From assembly GCA_947089915.1 (NCBI GenBank), contig CAMUMB010000006.1:1-44741 (forward strand): a DNA stretch of 44,741 nucleotides. The letters run 5' to 3'. Source of the DNA: an uncultured Caryophanales bacterium (lineage in GTDB: Bacteria; Bacillota_I; Bacilli_A; RF39; UBA660). Under the pieces are notes generated by a model. It saw only the letters and a program-made list of their open reading frames with translations. It had not been told where the DNA came from and made no database searches. Shown in pieces: positions 33,694 through 41,200 of this stretch (position 1 is the first letter of the stretch; the number at the start of each line of letters is the position of its first letter). The position numbers and the translations under genes are program-made.

Positions 33694-34713
33694 TTATTTC
33701 TTTAATAGTCCTTTTTGAGATTCTAGTGGAAAGAAACAATTATTAATACCAATTTCATAATAAGAATGAACTAGACTAGTAGCTCCATTTTGATAATTCA
33801 TTCTTTGTCTACTTACACCTAATAAAGTACTTAATTCTTCGTCAGTATAACTATCATAACATACACTAACTAAATTATCCAATAAAGACACATCTCCAAT
33901 TGATAACACTTCTCTTAATTTTTTTATTTTCTCAAACATATCAGGATCTAAATCTTGCATTAGTCTTCCTTTTTGTAATAAGATTTCTTTAGAATTATCA
34001 TCTCCAGCCTTTGGTGGAAATTCGTTTCTAAAGGCTAAATGATTATGATACTCTTCCTCATTTAAAAATACATGTAATTTTCCTTTTTCGGAACCATTAA
34101 AAATTCCAGCATATCTTCTATAAGGATAAGCCTGTTTTTCTTCATTATATTTTCCTTTTCTTATATCATGCCGAAGAAAACCATTTAACCAATCCCAAGG
34201 TCTTACATCTATTACCTCATAGTTTTCTCTAGATACAATTTCAAGAGAAAACATACTTCCATCTCTTAATATTTTCAAAATTACATTTCCTTTTTCAGGA
34301 ACTTCACAATTTATTAAAGGACAACAAGGACAAGATACTCCAAACTCAGAATTTGCTGAACTTCCTATTAAAAATTCTCCTGATAATTTTACATTATCTT
34401 GTTTTTGCACCTGAAAAGAAATTTTACTAGACCATTGACCAAATAAAGCGTTATCACCTTCTATATCTACAAAGCCTGATATTTTGGCAATGTTAAAATT
34501 TGCATCTAATACACTATTATTATAATTTGCGGACATTATAACTTTACCATTACCAAAGTGTAATTCTCCAACTTCATTCATAGACTTATCAAATATTTTC
34601 ATTTTTGAAAATTGATTGATATCACTTCCATTTTCTAAAGTAAGACCAAAAGTATTTAAAAATATTCTAGCAGCACATGTGTTTTGTTCAAGAGTCAAAT
34701 ATTTTTCACCCAT
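33694..34713 (-). CDS. hypothetical 339-residue protein with CPCC motif and C-terminal HTH-like segment
   Basis: I do not recognise this protein. Residues about 1-150 are beta-rich and contain SCPCCPLINC, a likely metal-binding or disulphide knot. The middle has an aromatic block (VIDVRPWDWLNGFLRHDI). Near the C-terminus YTDEELSTLLGVSRQRMNY looks like a helix-turn-helix. There is no signal peptide or membrane helix, and AGGGAGG lies just upstream of the ATG. It is divergent from the LtaS-like gene and alone in its orientation here, so it may be a DNA-binding accessory gene. Confidence 0.65.
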   Translation of the reverse strand: MGEKYLTLEQNTCAARIFLNTFGLTLENGSDINQFSKMKIFDKSMNEVGELHFGNGKVIMSANYNNSVLDANFNIAKISGFVDIEGDNALFGQWSSKISFQVQKQDNVKLSGEFLIGSSANSEFGVSCPCCPLINCEVPEKGNVILKILRDGSMFSLEIVSRENYEVIDVRPWDWLNGFLRHDIRKGKYNEEKQAYPYRRYAGIFNGSEKGKLHVFLNEEEYHNHLAFRNEFPPKAGDDNSKEILLQKGRLMQDLDPDMFEKIKKLREVLSIGDVSLLDNLVSVCYDSYTDEELSTLLGVSRQRMNYQNGATSLVHSYYEIGINNCFFPLESQKGLLKK

Positions 34714-34824
34714 TTTACGAAACCTCCCTCATAATACCGAATATTATAGCACATAAATTTAACATTTTTATACAAAAAATTACGTAAAGAGAATGATTAC
34801 TCATAATTATTCCTTTTGATTCAA

Positions 34825-34853
34825 TTGAAAAGAAAAATAAAATATGATATACT
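34825..34853 (+). promoter_or_regulatory. sigmaA promoter of the LtaS-like gene
   Basis: TTGAAA at 34825-34830 and TATACT at 34848-34853 have a 17-nt spacer. It overlaps the upstream in-frame start at 34816, favouring the ATG at 34876. Confidence 0.75.
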
Positions 34854-34875
34854 TTATAGCGATGAAGGTGATAAG

Positions 34876-36906
34876 ATGAAACTAGATATGATAATAGATT
34901 CCATTAAAAAAATAATTGCATTTATAAAGCAATATTTTAAGACAAATATTCTTTTTATGGCATTTGTAATTTCTTCTGTGATAAATGCTTGTATTTTACG
35001 CTTTGTGACAGTAAAAAACTATTTTGATATCAGACCAGTAATCGCTGATTTGGCAATTGTCTTGATTGTTGGTGCATTTGGTTATTTTATCAAACCAAAG
35101 CATCAATTTCGTTACTATTTAACATGGTCTATTATATTTACACTCATTTGTTTAATTAATTCTATTTATTATACCAACTTTTTATCTTATGCATCATTCT
35201 CATTATTAGAAACTTTAACACAGGTATTTAGTGGAATCACTGGGGCTGTAACAGAAAATATAATGGAGCTTAAAGATTTTTGTTACATATGGCAAATAAT
35301 TGTAATCATTTTTGTACATAGAAAGCTAAAAAAACGTGAATACTATGAATATGTTGCAACGATTGAAATTGGTAAAGTACGTGCCTTAAATACGATGGTT
35401 GCAGGCCTCATTTTTATTGGTATGTTTATTTCTACTTTAACCTCTACAGATATTAGTAGATTAGATAAACAATGGAATCGTGAATATATCGTGATGCGAT
35501 TTGGTATCTATACATATCAAGTAAATGATTTGGTTGCAACTCTAAAAGCACAAATCAATCCATTATTTGGTTATGATGAGCATGCAAAAGCCTTCCGTGA
35601 ATTTTATGAGACAAAAGATAACACACATAAAACAAACGAGTATACCGATGTATTAAAAGGTATGAATGTAATTGCCATTCATGCAGAAAGTATGCAACAA
35701 TTTGTATTAGATACAGAGTTTAATGGAGAACCAGTCGCACCTAATTTAAAACGACTTGCCAGTGAGGGATTATATTTTTCTAACTTCTATGCACAAGAAA
35801 GTGTAGGAACGAGTAGTGATAGTGAATTTACTTTTAATACTTCTTTAATGCCTGCAAGTAGTGGGACGGTCTTTGTAAGTTATTTTGATAGAGAGTATGT
35901 AACAATTCCAAAACTTTTAAAAGAACAAGGTTATTATACATTTAGTATGCATGGAAACAATGGATCTTTCTGGAATCGTTTAAGTGCACATCAAAGTTTA
36001 GGATACGATAAATTCTATAATTATAAAAATGATTTTGAAATAGATGAAACGATAGGTCTAGGATTAACTGATAAATCTTTCTTTAGACAAGCAGTTCCAT
36101 ATATTAAAGAGATTAGCGAACAAAATAAAAATTTTTATGGCGTATTAATTATGCTTACAAATCATACACCATTTTCTGATATTACAGGACATACTGATTA
36201 TGAGGTCAATTATAAATATCAAATGTTAGATGAAGAAACAGGTGAAATGAAAGAGATGGTTGCTCCTTATATGGAAGGAACCAAACTAGGAAATTATTTT
36301 AAATCCTATCATTATGCTGATGAGGCTTTAGGACAATTATTAGATGATTTAGATGCGGAAGGACTGTTAGAAAATACAGCAATTGTCATTTATGGGGATC
36401 ATGATGCAAAATTAAAGACATCAGAGTATAAACGTTTTTATAATTATGTTCCAGAAACAAATAGTTTACTTCCTTCTGATGATCCTGCTTATGTAAATGT
36501 AGACTACTATACTTATGAATTAAATCGTAAAGTACCATTCATTATTTGGACAAAAAATAAAAACTTACAAGGAGAAATTACAAAAGTAATGGGAATGTAT
36601 GATGTCTTACCAACTCTAGGAAATATGATGGGATTTTCAAGCAATTATGCCTTAGGTCATGATATATTTAGTGTAGATGAAAATGTCGTTGTTTTTCCAG
36701 ATGGCAATTGGTTGACGGATAAAATGTACTATAATCAAAGCAATGATACTGGAAAGTTACTCAATCCAGATGATACTGTAAGTGTAGAATATATAGAAAA
36801 ATATACGGAAATTGCAGATCAAACTATTTCAATTTCTGATTCTATTATTGTATACGATTTAATCAGAAAAACGAAAGAAGCGCAAGAATTACTAGGACAG
36901 GAGTAG
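34876..36906 (+). CDS. LtaS-like sulfatase-family membrane phosphotransferase
   Basis: The 676-residue product has about five N-terminal membrane helices (to about residue 190), then an extracellular sulfatase-fold domain. Visible motifs are AIHAESMQQFV (metal Glu), catalytic Thr312 in ESVGTSSDSEF, TFSMHGNNGSFWNR and YGDHDA near the C-terminus. These match lipoteichoic acid synthase, which polymerises glycerol-phosphate from phosphatidylglycerol. Other family members modify different glycans. GAAGGTGAT lies just before ATG 34876. It is followed after 4 nt by a small membrane protein, probably cotranscribed. Confidence 0.88.
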   Translation: MKLDMIIDSIKKIIAFIKQYFKTNILFMAFVISSVINACILRFVTVKNYFDIRPVIADLAIVLIVGAFGYFIKPKHQFRYYLTWSIIFTLICLINSIYYTNFLSYASFSLLETLTQVFSGITGAVTENIMELKDFCYIWQIIVIIFVHRKLKKREYYEYVATIEIGKVRALNTMVAGLIFIGMFISTLTSTDISRLDKQWNREYIVMRFGIYTYQVNDLVATLKAQINPLFGYDEHAKAFREFYETKDNTHKTNEYTDVLKGMNVIAIHAESMQQFVLDTEFNGEPVAPNLKRLASEGLYFSNFYAQESVGTSSDSEFTFNTSLMPASSGTVFVSYFDREYVTIPKLLKEQGYYTFSMHGNNGSFWNRLSAHQSLGYDKFYNYKNDFEIDETIGLGLTDKSFFRQAVPYIKEISEQNKNFYGVLIMLTNHTPFSDITGHTDYEVNYKYQMLDEETGEMKEMVAPYMEGTKLGNYFKSYHYADEALGQLLDDLDAEGLLENTAIVIYGDHDAKLKTSEYKRFYNYVPETNSLLPSDDPAYVNVDYYTYELNRKVPFIIWTKNKNLQGEITKVMGMYDVLPTLGNMMGFSSNYALGHDIFSVDENVVVFPDGNWLTDKMYYNQSNDTGKLLNPDDTVSVEYIEKYTEIADQTISISDSIIVYDLIRKTKEAQELLGQE

Positions 36907-36910
36907 ACAT

Positions 36911-37552
36911 ATGAAAAAAGAAAAGGTAAAAAAAAGAAGATTCAAAACATGGCCTATTATTATTGTATTAGTATTAATTTGTTTTATCATTTTGTTACTG
37001 TGTTTAAAAGATATATATCAGAGTTTAAAATCAGGATCAGCATCACAGGTAGAAATTCTATACACAATTGAAAATTATGGTTACACATTAAATGAAAATG
37101 ATTCTGAATATGTGGAAAAAAAATTCAAGGAATTAAAAAAGGAACTAGAGCATGAAACACCAGATGAAGAAATCTATGCTTCTTTGATGAGTCAGATCTT
37201 TGTAGCGGATTTTTATTCTTTAAAACAGGCAATTAATAAAAATGATATTGGCGGAACACAATTTGTATATGATGCTTATCAGCAGGATTTTGTACAATCT
37301 GCTAAAACGAGTGTATATGCTTATATTGAAAACAATATCTATGGAACACGTAAACAAGAGTTACCAATGGTAAGTGAAGTTGAAGTAACTAGTATAGAGC
37401 ATACGGAATATGATGGAAATACAATTTCAGATGATGAAGCTTATGAAGTAGACTTATTTCTTACATACGAAGAAGATCTGAATTATCCAACCCATGTTAC
37501 TTTAATTTTAGCACATATAAATAACAAACTACAGATTGTAAAAATGCAATAA
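36911..37552 (+). CDS. hypothetical single-pass membrane protein after the LtaS-like gene
   Basis: The 213-residue product has a Lys/Arg-rich N-terminus (KKEKVKKRRFKTW), one membrane helix (about residues 15-36), and an acidic extracytoplasmic domain with no motif I know. It starts 4 nt after the LtaS-like stop with AGGAG overlapping, so it is coupled. It may be an accessory factor of the polymerase; this rests on context only. Confidence 0.75.
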   Translation: MKKEKVKKRRFKTWPIIIVLVLICFIILLLCLKDIYQSLKSGSASQVEILYTIENYGYTLNENDSEYVEKKFKELKKELEHETPDEEIYASLMSQIFVADFYSLKQAINKNDIGGTQFVYDAYQQDFVQSAKTSVYAYIENNIYGTRKQELPMVSEVEVTSIEHTEYDGNTISDDEAYEVDLFLTYEEDLNYPTHVTLILAHINNKLQIVKMQ

Positions 37553-37572
37553 GAGATTGATTTCTCTTTTTT
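37551..37572 (+). terminator. terminator of the LtaS-like operon
   Basis: AAGAGA and TCTCTT pair around a 6-nt loop, followed by a T-rich tract. Confidence 0.7.
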
Positions 37573-37576
37573 CTTG

Positions 37577-37604
37577 TAATATTTTTAAAATCCCTTCATA
37601 TAGT
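37577..37604 (+). promoter_or_regulatory. sigmaE-like promoter of the spoIIIAH-like gene
   Basis: TAATATT at 37577-37583 fits the sigmaE -35 (KMATATT) fully. CATATAGT at 37597-37604 matches six of eight positions of the -10 (CATACAMT), with a 13-nt spacer. In Bacillus the spoIIIA operon is sigmaE-driven. No sigmaA promoter of similar quality is visible. Confidence 0.6.
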
Positions 37605-37632
37605 GAAATAGATAGTACTAGGAGGGAAATAA

Positions 37633-38142
37633 ATGATTAATAAAAAAAATTTGTGGTTTTTAACTTTGTTCAGTTTGATATTAGTGCTTAGTGTATATTA
37701 TATTACAATGCCATCTGAATTACTGCTAACCAGTAATGGCAATTATATTGATACTAATAATAAAGAAGAGACAGAACCAACTGTTGTGATAGAAGAAAGC
37801 GAACTTATAACCGCACTTCGTGTTTCATCCGATGAAGAATTAATGCAAGAATTGGATGCATTAAAAGAAGTATTAACTAACACAGAATCCTCTGTAGACG
37901 AAAAAAATACAGCCTTTGAAAAGATGAAAATTTTAAATATCAACAAAGGAGAAGAAACAAAATTAGAAACAAAATTATTAGATGAAATGCAATTAAAAAC
38001 ATTTGTTAAAATAGATGGCGATCAAATCAAAGTCGTTGTTGATAGTAAAGAGCATGATACGACTGTTGCCAATAATATTATGCGAAGTGTTCAAAGTAAT
38101 TTCGATAAAAAAATGTATATTACAGTACAATTTAAAGGATAG
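37633..38142 (+). CDS. SpoIIIAH-like sporulation protein
   Basis: The 169-residue product has an N-terminal membrane helix (about residues 7-25). An extracytoplasmic domain follows the SpoIIIAH plan: ALRVSSDEELMQELDALKEVLTN (helical lead), EKNTAFEKMKIL, then the YscJ/ring-building motif region LKTFVKIDGDQIKVVVDSKEH ... ANNIMRSVQ. SpoIIIAH forms the mother-cell side of the feeding channel with SpoIIQ. The remaining spoIIIA genes are not adjacent, which is unusual. AGGAGG precedes the ATG, and a sigmaE-like promoter lies upstream. Confidence 0.8.
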   Translation: MINKKNLWFLTLFSLILVLSVYYITMPSELLLTSNGNYIDTNNKEETEPTVVIEESELITALRVSSDEELMQELDALKEVLTNTESSVDEKNTAFEKMKILNINKGEETKLETKLLDEMQLKTFVKIDGDQIKVVVDSKEHDTTVANNIMRSVQSNFDKKMYITVQFKG

Positions 38143-38170
38143 AAATGCTATTCTTTTTTCTTTTTGGGCG

Positions 38171-38192
38171 AATAACTTCACGTGAAGTTATT
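38171..38192. promoter_or_regulatory. perfect 22-nt palindrome upstream of gerE
   Basis: AATAACTTCAC is followed directly by its complement (11-bp arms, no spacer). It ends 5 nt before the sigmaK-like -10 box and could be an operator. It could also act as a terminator for spoIIIAH, but no T-run follows. Confidence 0.55.
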
Positions 38193-38197
38193 AGTTA

Positions 38198-38206
38198 CAT
38201 AGAATA
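38198..38206 (+). promoter_or_regulatory. sigmaK-like -10 box of gerE
   Basis: CATAGAATA matches the CATAnnnTA pattern of sigmaK. An AC, the minimal -35, occurs 16 nt upstream at 38180-38181 inside the palindrome. gerE is sigmaK-dependent in Bacillus. Confidence 0.5.
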
Positions 38207-38252
38207 ATATGAGTAAACATAAAACCACCCAGCTTAGGAAGTGAGGGAAAGT

Positions 38253-38459
38253 ATGAGTAAAAGTATTTTAACCAAAAGAGAAAAAGAAGTATTTGAATTA
38301 TTAATCGTAAATCAAACAACTGCTGAAATCGCAGAGAAGTTAGGTATTAGTGAGAAGACTGTAAGAAATCATATATCCAATGCAATGCAGAAATTAGGCG
38401 TAAAAGGTAGAGCAAGTGCTGTTGTAGAACTTTTAAAACTTGGAGAATTAACATTTTAA
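38253..38459 (+). CDS. gerE: GerE-type sporulation transcription regulator
   Basis: The 68-residue LuxR-type HTH stands alone with no other domain. Its sequence (LTKREKEVFELL, EKLGISEKTVRNHISNAMQK, LGVKGRASAVVELLKLGEL) is strikingly close to Bacillus GerE along the whole length. GerE is the late mother-cell regulator of spore-coat genes. GTGAGG six bases upstream supports ATG 38253; an earlier in-frame GTG at 38241 overlaps that site. It sits between the spoIIIAH-like and gerM genes. Confidence 0.9.
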   Translation: MSKSILTKREKEVFELLIVNQTTAEIAEKLGISEKTVRNHISNAMQKLGVKGRASAVVELLKLGELTF

Positions 38460-38486
38460 AAAATCGCATGAAAGTGCGTTTTTTTT
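38458..38486 (+). terminator. terminator of gerE
   Basis: An A-run plus CGCA pairs with TGCG plus an eight-T run around a 6-nt loop, directly after the stop. Confidence 0.75.
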
Positions 38487-38494
38487 CATACATT
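38487..38494 (+). promoter_or_regulatory. sigmaE-like -10 box of gerM
   Basis: CATACATT matches seven of eight positions of the sigmaE -10 (CATACAMT). The -35 region falls in the gerE terminator and is poor. gerM is sigmaE-dependent in Bacillus. Confidence 0.4.
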
Positions 38495-38511
38495 TAAATA
38501 GAGGTGAATTC

Positions 38512-39477
38512 ATGGTAAAACGTATTTGTCAAAAAAAGATTATTTTATCATCAGCAGTATTATTTGCTTTACTTCTTTTGTATCTCATTCCCAAACAACA
38601 ATTGAACCAATTAGAGCATATTCCAACAAAAATAGAATATGTAGATCAAATGGCAGAAAAATCAACCATATATTTATTGGATCCAAATGATATGGTTGCA
38701 CGTACAAAAGTTGTAATGGATGCAGATGCTGATATTGAAACGAAGGCGAGAAATTTACTCAATATTTTAATTCAAAATGGGGAAGGTGAGAGTAAAGTTC
38801 CAAGTGGGTTTCGTGCGGTTATTCCAAGTGATACAAAGGTACTTAGCATTCACTATGAAAATAATTTAATCAAAGTTGATTTTTCCAAAGATATTTTAGA
38901 AATGAAAAAAGAAAATGAAGAAAAGGTAATTGAAGCAATAGTGTATACATTAACCAGTATAGAGGATGTAAAGCAGGTAATTATTTATGTAGAAGGTGAT
39001 ATCTTAACGAAATTACCACATACAGGGATTAATTTACCAAGCACTTTGGATCGTAGTTATGGAATTAACAAAGAATATGATTTACAATCTTATAAAGATG
39101 TGAACCAAGTAACCGTTTACTATATTGGAAAATATAACGACGAAACATATTATGTACCTGTTACAAAATATTTAAATGATGATCGTGAAAAAATCAAAAT
39201 TATTGTAGATGAACTTGCAAGCTCTAAATTATATACGACCAATTTAATGAGTTACCTAAATAGTAATACCAAACTACTTGCAACGGAACAAGAAGTAGAT
39301 TCCTTATTCTTAACATTCAATTCTTATATTTTTAATGATATGAATGAGCGAAATATATTAGAGGAAGTCATTTATACGATCAGTTTATCAGTAGGGGATA
39401 ACTATGATGTAAGAGAGGTTGTTTTTAATGTAGAAGACCAAGAAATTTATAAAAGTGTAATTAAAACTATTGAATAA
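38512..39477 (+). CDS. gerM: GerM-like protein with two GerM domains
   Basis: The 321-residue product has an N-terminal membrane helix (about residues 10-28) and then two tandem GerM domains. The first (about 45-165) has TIYLLDPNDMVARTKVVM, LIQNGEGESKVPSGFRAVIP and IKVDFSKDILEM. The second (about 195-320) starts VTVYYIGKYNDETYYVPVTKYL. GerM acts in septal peptidoglycan remodelling and the SpoIIQ-SpoIIIAH channel in Bacillus. There it is a lipoprotein; no lipobox is seen here. GAGGTGAATTC precedes the ATG. Confidence 0.9.
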   Translation: MVKRICQKKIILSSAVLFALLLLYLIPKQQLNQLEHIPTKIEYVDQMAEKSTIYLLDPNDMVARTKVVMDADADIETKARNLLNILIQNGEGESKVPSGFRAVIPSDTKVLSIHYENNLIKVDFSKDILEMKKENEEKVIEAIVYTLTSIEDVKQVIIYVEGDILTKLPHTGINLPSTLDRSYGINKEYDLQSYKDVNQVTVYYIGKYNDETYYVPVTKYLNDDREKIKIIVDELASSKLYTTNLMSYLNSNTKLLATEQEVDSLFLTFNSYIFNDMNERNILEEVIYTISLSVGDNYDVREVVFNVEDQEIYKSVIKTIE

Positions 39478-39498
39478 AAAAATATTTTATTATATAAT
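39470..39498 (+). promoter_or_regulatory. sigmaA promoter of tRNA-Arg
   Basis: TTGAAT at 39470-39475 and TATAAT at 39493-39498 have a 17-nt spacer. A perfect hairpin (ATGTTCTT/AAGAACAT, 39503-39520) lies in the short leader before the tRNA. Confidence 0.75.
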
Positions 39499-39524
39499 GA
39501 GTATGTTCTTGAAAGAACATATTT

Positions 39525-39601
<77 letters not shown>

Positions 39602-39613
39602 TGAAGATATAAT

Positions 39614-39637
39614 ACGAACCTATTAAAGGTTCGTTTT
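39614..39637 (+). terminator. terminator of tRNA-Arg
   Basis: ACGAACCT and AGGTTCGT form a perfect 8-bp stem with a 5-nt loop and a short T-run. Confidence 0.8.
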
Positions 39638-39663
39638 AATATATTTTGAAAGTGAGATATAAA

Positions 39664-40053
39664 ATGATAAAAATTAATAATTTAGAATACAATAAATTTG
39701 AAATAAAGATTTCATGGGGAAATTTTTCAGTTAGCTCATATGGACATAAAAGGAATGGAATTGCTCCATTTATTACATTTCATATCAATAATATATTTAT
39801 TGGATTAGAATTTAATTTTTCAAAGGAAATGTTTGAAAATACCAAAATAGGAACTAAAGCGGATATGAAAAAATATATAAGTGATATTACATTTGAAGAT
39901 GAAAAGGGATGGATATCAATTAACGATGGACAATATGATTGTAATATAACAAGAATAAATGATAAAAAATTCCATATTACCTTTCATATTATTGCTTATG
40001 ATCTTGATGATAAATATGACATATTTATAGATGATAACATTGATATATTATAA
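39664..40053 (+). CDS. hypothetical 129-residue protein
   Basis: I do not recognise this protein. It is a soluble, all-beta-looking protein with alternating hydrophobic strands (FEIKISWGNFSVSSYG, APFITFHINNIFIGLEFNF) and an acidic C-terminus (DLDDKYDIFIDDNIDIL). AGTGAG lies upstream of ATG 39664; an in-frame TTG at 39646 is less likely. Its position right behind a tRNA gene and its more AT-rich codons hint at recent acquisition. Confidence 0.6.
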   Translation: MIKINNLEYNKFEIKISWGNFSVSSYGHKRNGIAPFITFHINNIFIGLEFNFSKEMFENTKIGTKADMKKYISDITFEDEKGWISINDGQYDCNITRINDKKFHITFHIIAYDLDDKYDIFIDDNIDIL

Positions 40054-40370
40054 AAATTCATTTGGTTTTAAGCATTACTTATAGGTTAAATGTATTCAAA
40101 AAATATAAAATTCGGTATTTACTTAAAATAATTGAGGATATTTCATTCAAGTTAATTAAGTGTCCTTTTTTTAATTATTGTCATAACAATAAGAAAGAAT
40201 AAAATATTAGAGTAAGTTCTAAATGCTTTTTATGATGTATAATTTGTTATCTCATATTTGCGACAAATCGAAATAAATCATTCACGTAAATGATAGCTAT
40301 TATAACTCTGAAATTCCGTTTTCCATATAATATAGTAAAGAAATGTTAATTTCTTTAAAGGAGGAGAAGC
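40054..40370. other. 317-nt intergenic region without a gene
   Basis: It is AT-rich with no credible ORF. The hairpin ATCATT/AATGAT (about 40277-40294, 6-nt loop) is visible. CATATAAT near 40325 could be a -10 element for the next gene; it contains the sigmaA TATAAT and also resembles a sigmaE -10. No clear -35 was found. Confidence 0.4.
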
Positions 40371-41105
40371 ATGGAGGTTTTAGAACAGGCGAAAGTAACG
40401 AGTCCATATGGAAATCGCGAAGGTGGCTTTCATAGAGGAATTGACCTAATTTCCAATGTAGGTAACCGCGAAGTGCGAGCAAATTCAAAAGGAAAAATAA
40501 TTAAAGTAATCAACCAATATCCCGATGACGAAATTATCAATCCAACGACAGATCCATCAATGCAAAAATGGGGTGGAAATCGTATATGGATAGAACATAA
40601 TGATGGATATCAATCTAGGTACAATCACTTAAAATATAATTCCATTACTGTAAAAGAGGGAGATATAGTAGAAGAAGGACAAGTATTTGCAATAGAAGGC
40701 GAAAGTGGATATGCAACTGGTGTTCATTTGGATTTTGAAGTACAAAAGGATGGCAAATTCATTGATCCAACTTTGTATGCATTAGGTAAGGCAAAATTGC
40801 CAGAGTATAATGCACCATCAGAAACACAATATGTAAATCTACCATCTACCAATAATGGGGAAAATATCACAAGTTGGAGGGTCTATCCATTAGACAAACC
40901 AGCACGATATGGAACCAACTTTGATAATTCCATTGGGAGATTAAATTCATCTAAATTTAACGGTATTACCTATGAACTAAAGGGTTATACTAAATGGAAT
41001 ACACCTATTATTGAGACAAGAGATTTTGGAACTGTTCATTTAGCACTAGTGGGAATCGGAACAATTACAGATACACCACAATTTGAAGTATACAAAAAAT
41101 CATAA
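40371..41105 (+). CDS. M23-like (LytM) domain protein with altered zinc motif
   Basis: The 244-residue product starts directly with an M23 fold: SPYGNREGGFHRGIDL (His21, Asp25 zinc ligands), IWIEHNDGYQSRYNHL and GVHLDFEVQKDGKFIDPTLY. The usual HxH is His119-Leu-Asp121 here, so one zinc ligand is replaced by Asp and activity is uncertain. The last 90 residues are an unknown beta domain (WRVYPLDKPARYGTNFDNS). There is no signal peptide, unlike most secreted M23 enzymes, so it may act as an endolysin or inside the cell. GGAGGAG precedes the ATG, and a good terminator follows. Confidence 0.82.
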   Translation: MEVLEQAKVTSPYGNREGGFHRGIDLISNVGNREVRANSKGKIIKVINQYPDDEIINPTTDPSMQKWGGNRIWIEHNDGYQSRYNHLKYNSITVKEGDIVEEGQVFAIEGESGYATGVHLDFEVQKDGKFIDPTLYALGKAKLPEYNAPSETQYVNLPSTNNGENITSWRVYPLDKPARYGTNFDNSIGRLNSSKFNGITYELKGYTKWNTPIIETRDFGTVHLALVGIGTITDTPQFEVYKKS

Positions 41106-41109
41106 AATG

Positions 41110-41139
41110 AAACTGTTAGTAGGAATACTAGCAGTTTTT
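41110..41139 (+). terminator. terminator of the M23-like gene
   Basis: AAACTGTTAGT and ACTAGCAGTTT form an 11-bp stem (one G-U) with a 6-nt loop and a T-run. Confidence 0.8.
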
Positions 41140-41200
41140 AAATTATTGATTTGTGTTTTTTTCAATAAATGTTGTATAATATGGAAGAGGTAGGTGTCAT

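Noticed and set aside
40371-41105. SpoIIQ partner of the SpoIIIAH-like protein
   Set aside because: SpoIIQ has an N-terminal membrane helix; this M23-like protein has none and carries an extra C-terminal domain. Proximity alone is weak.
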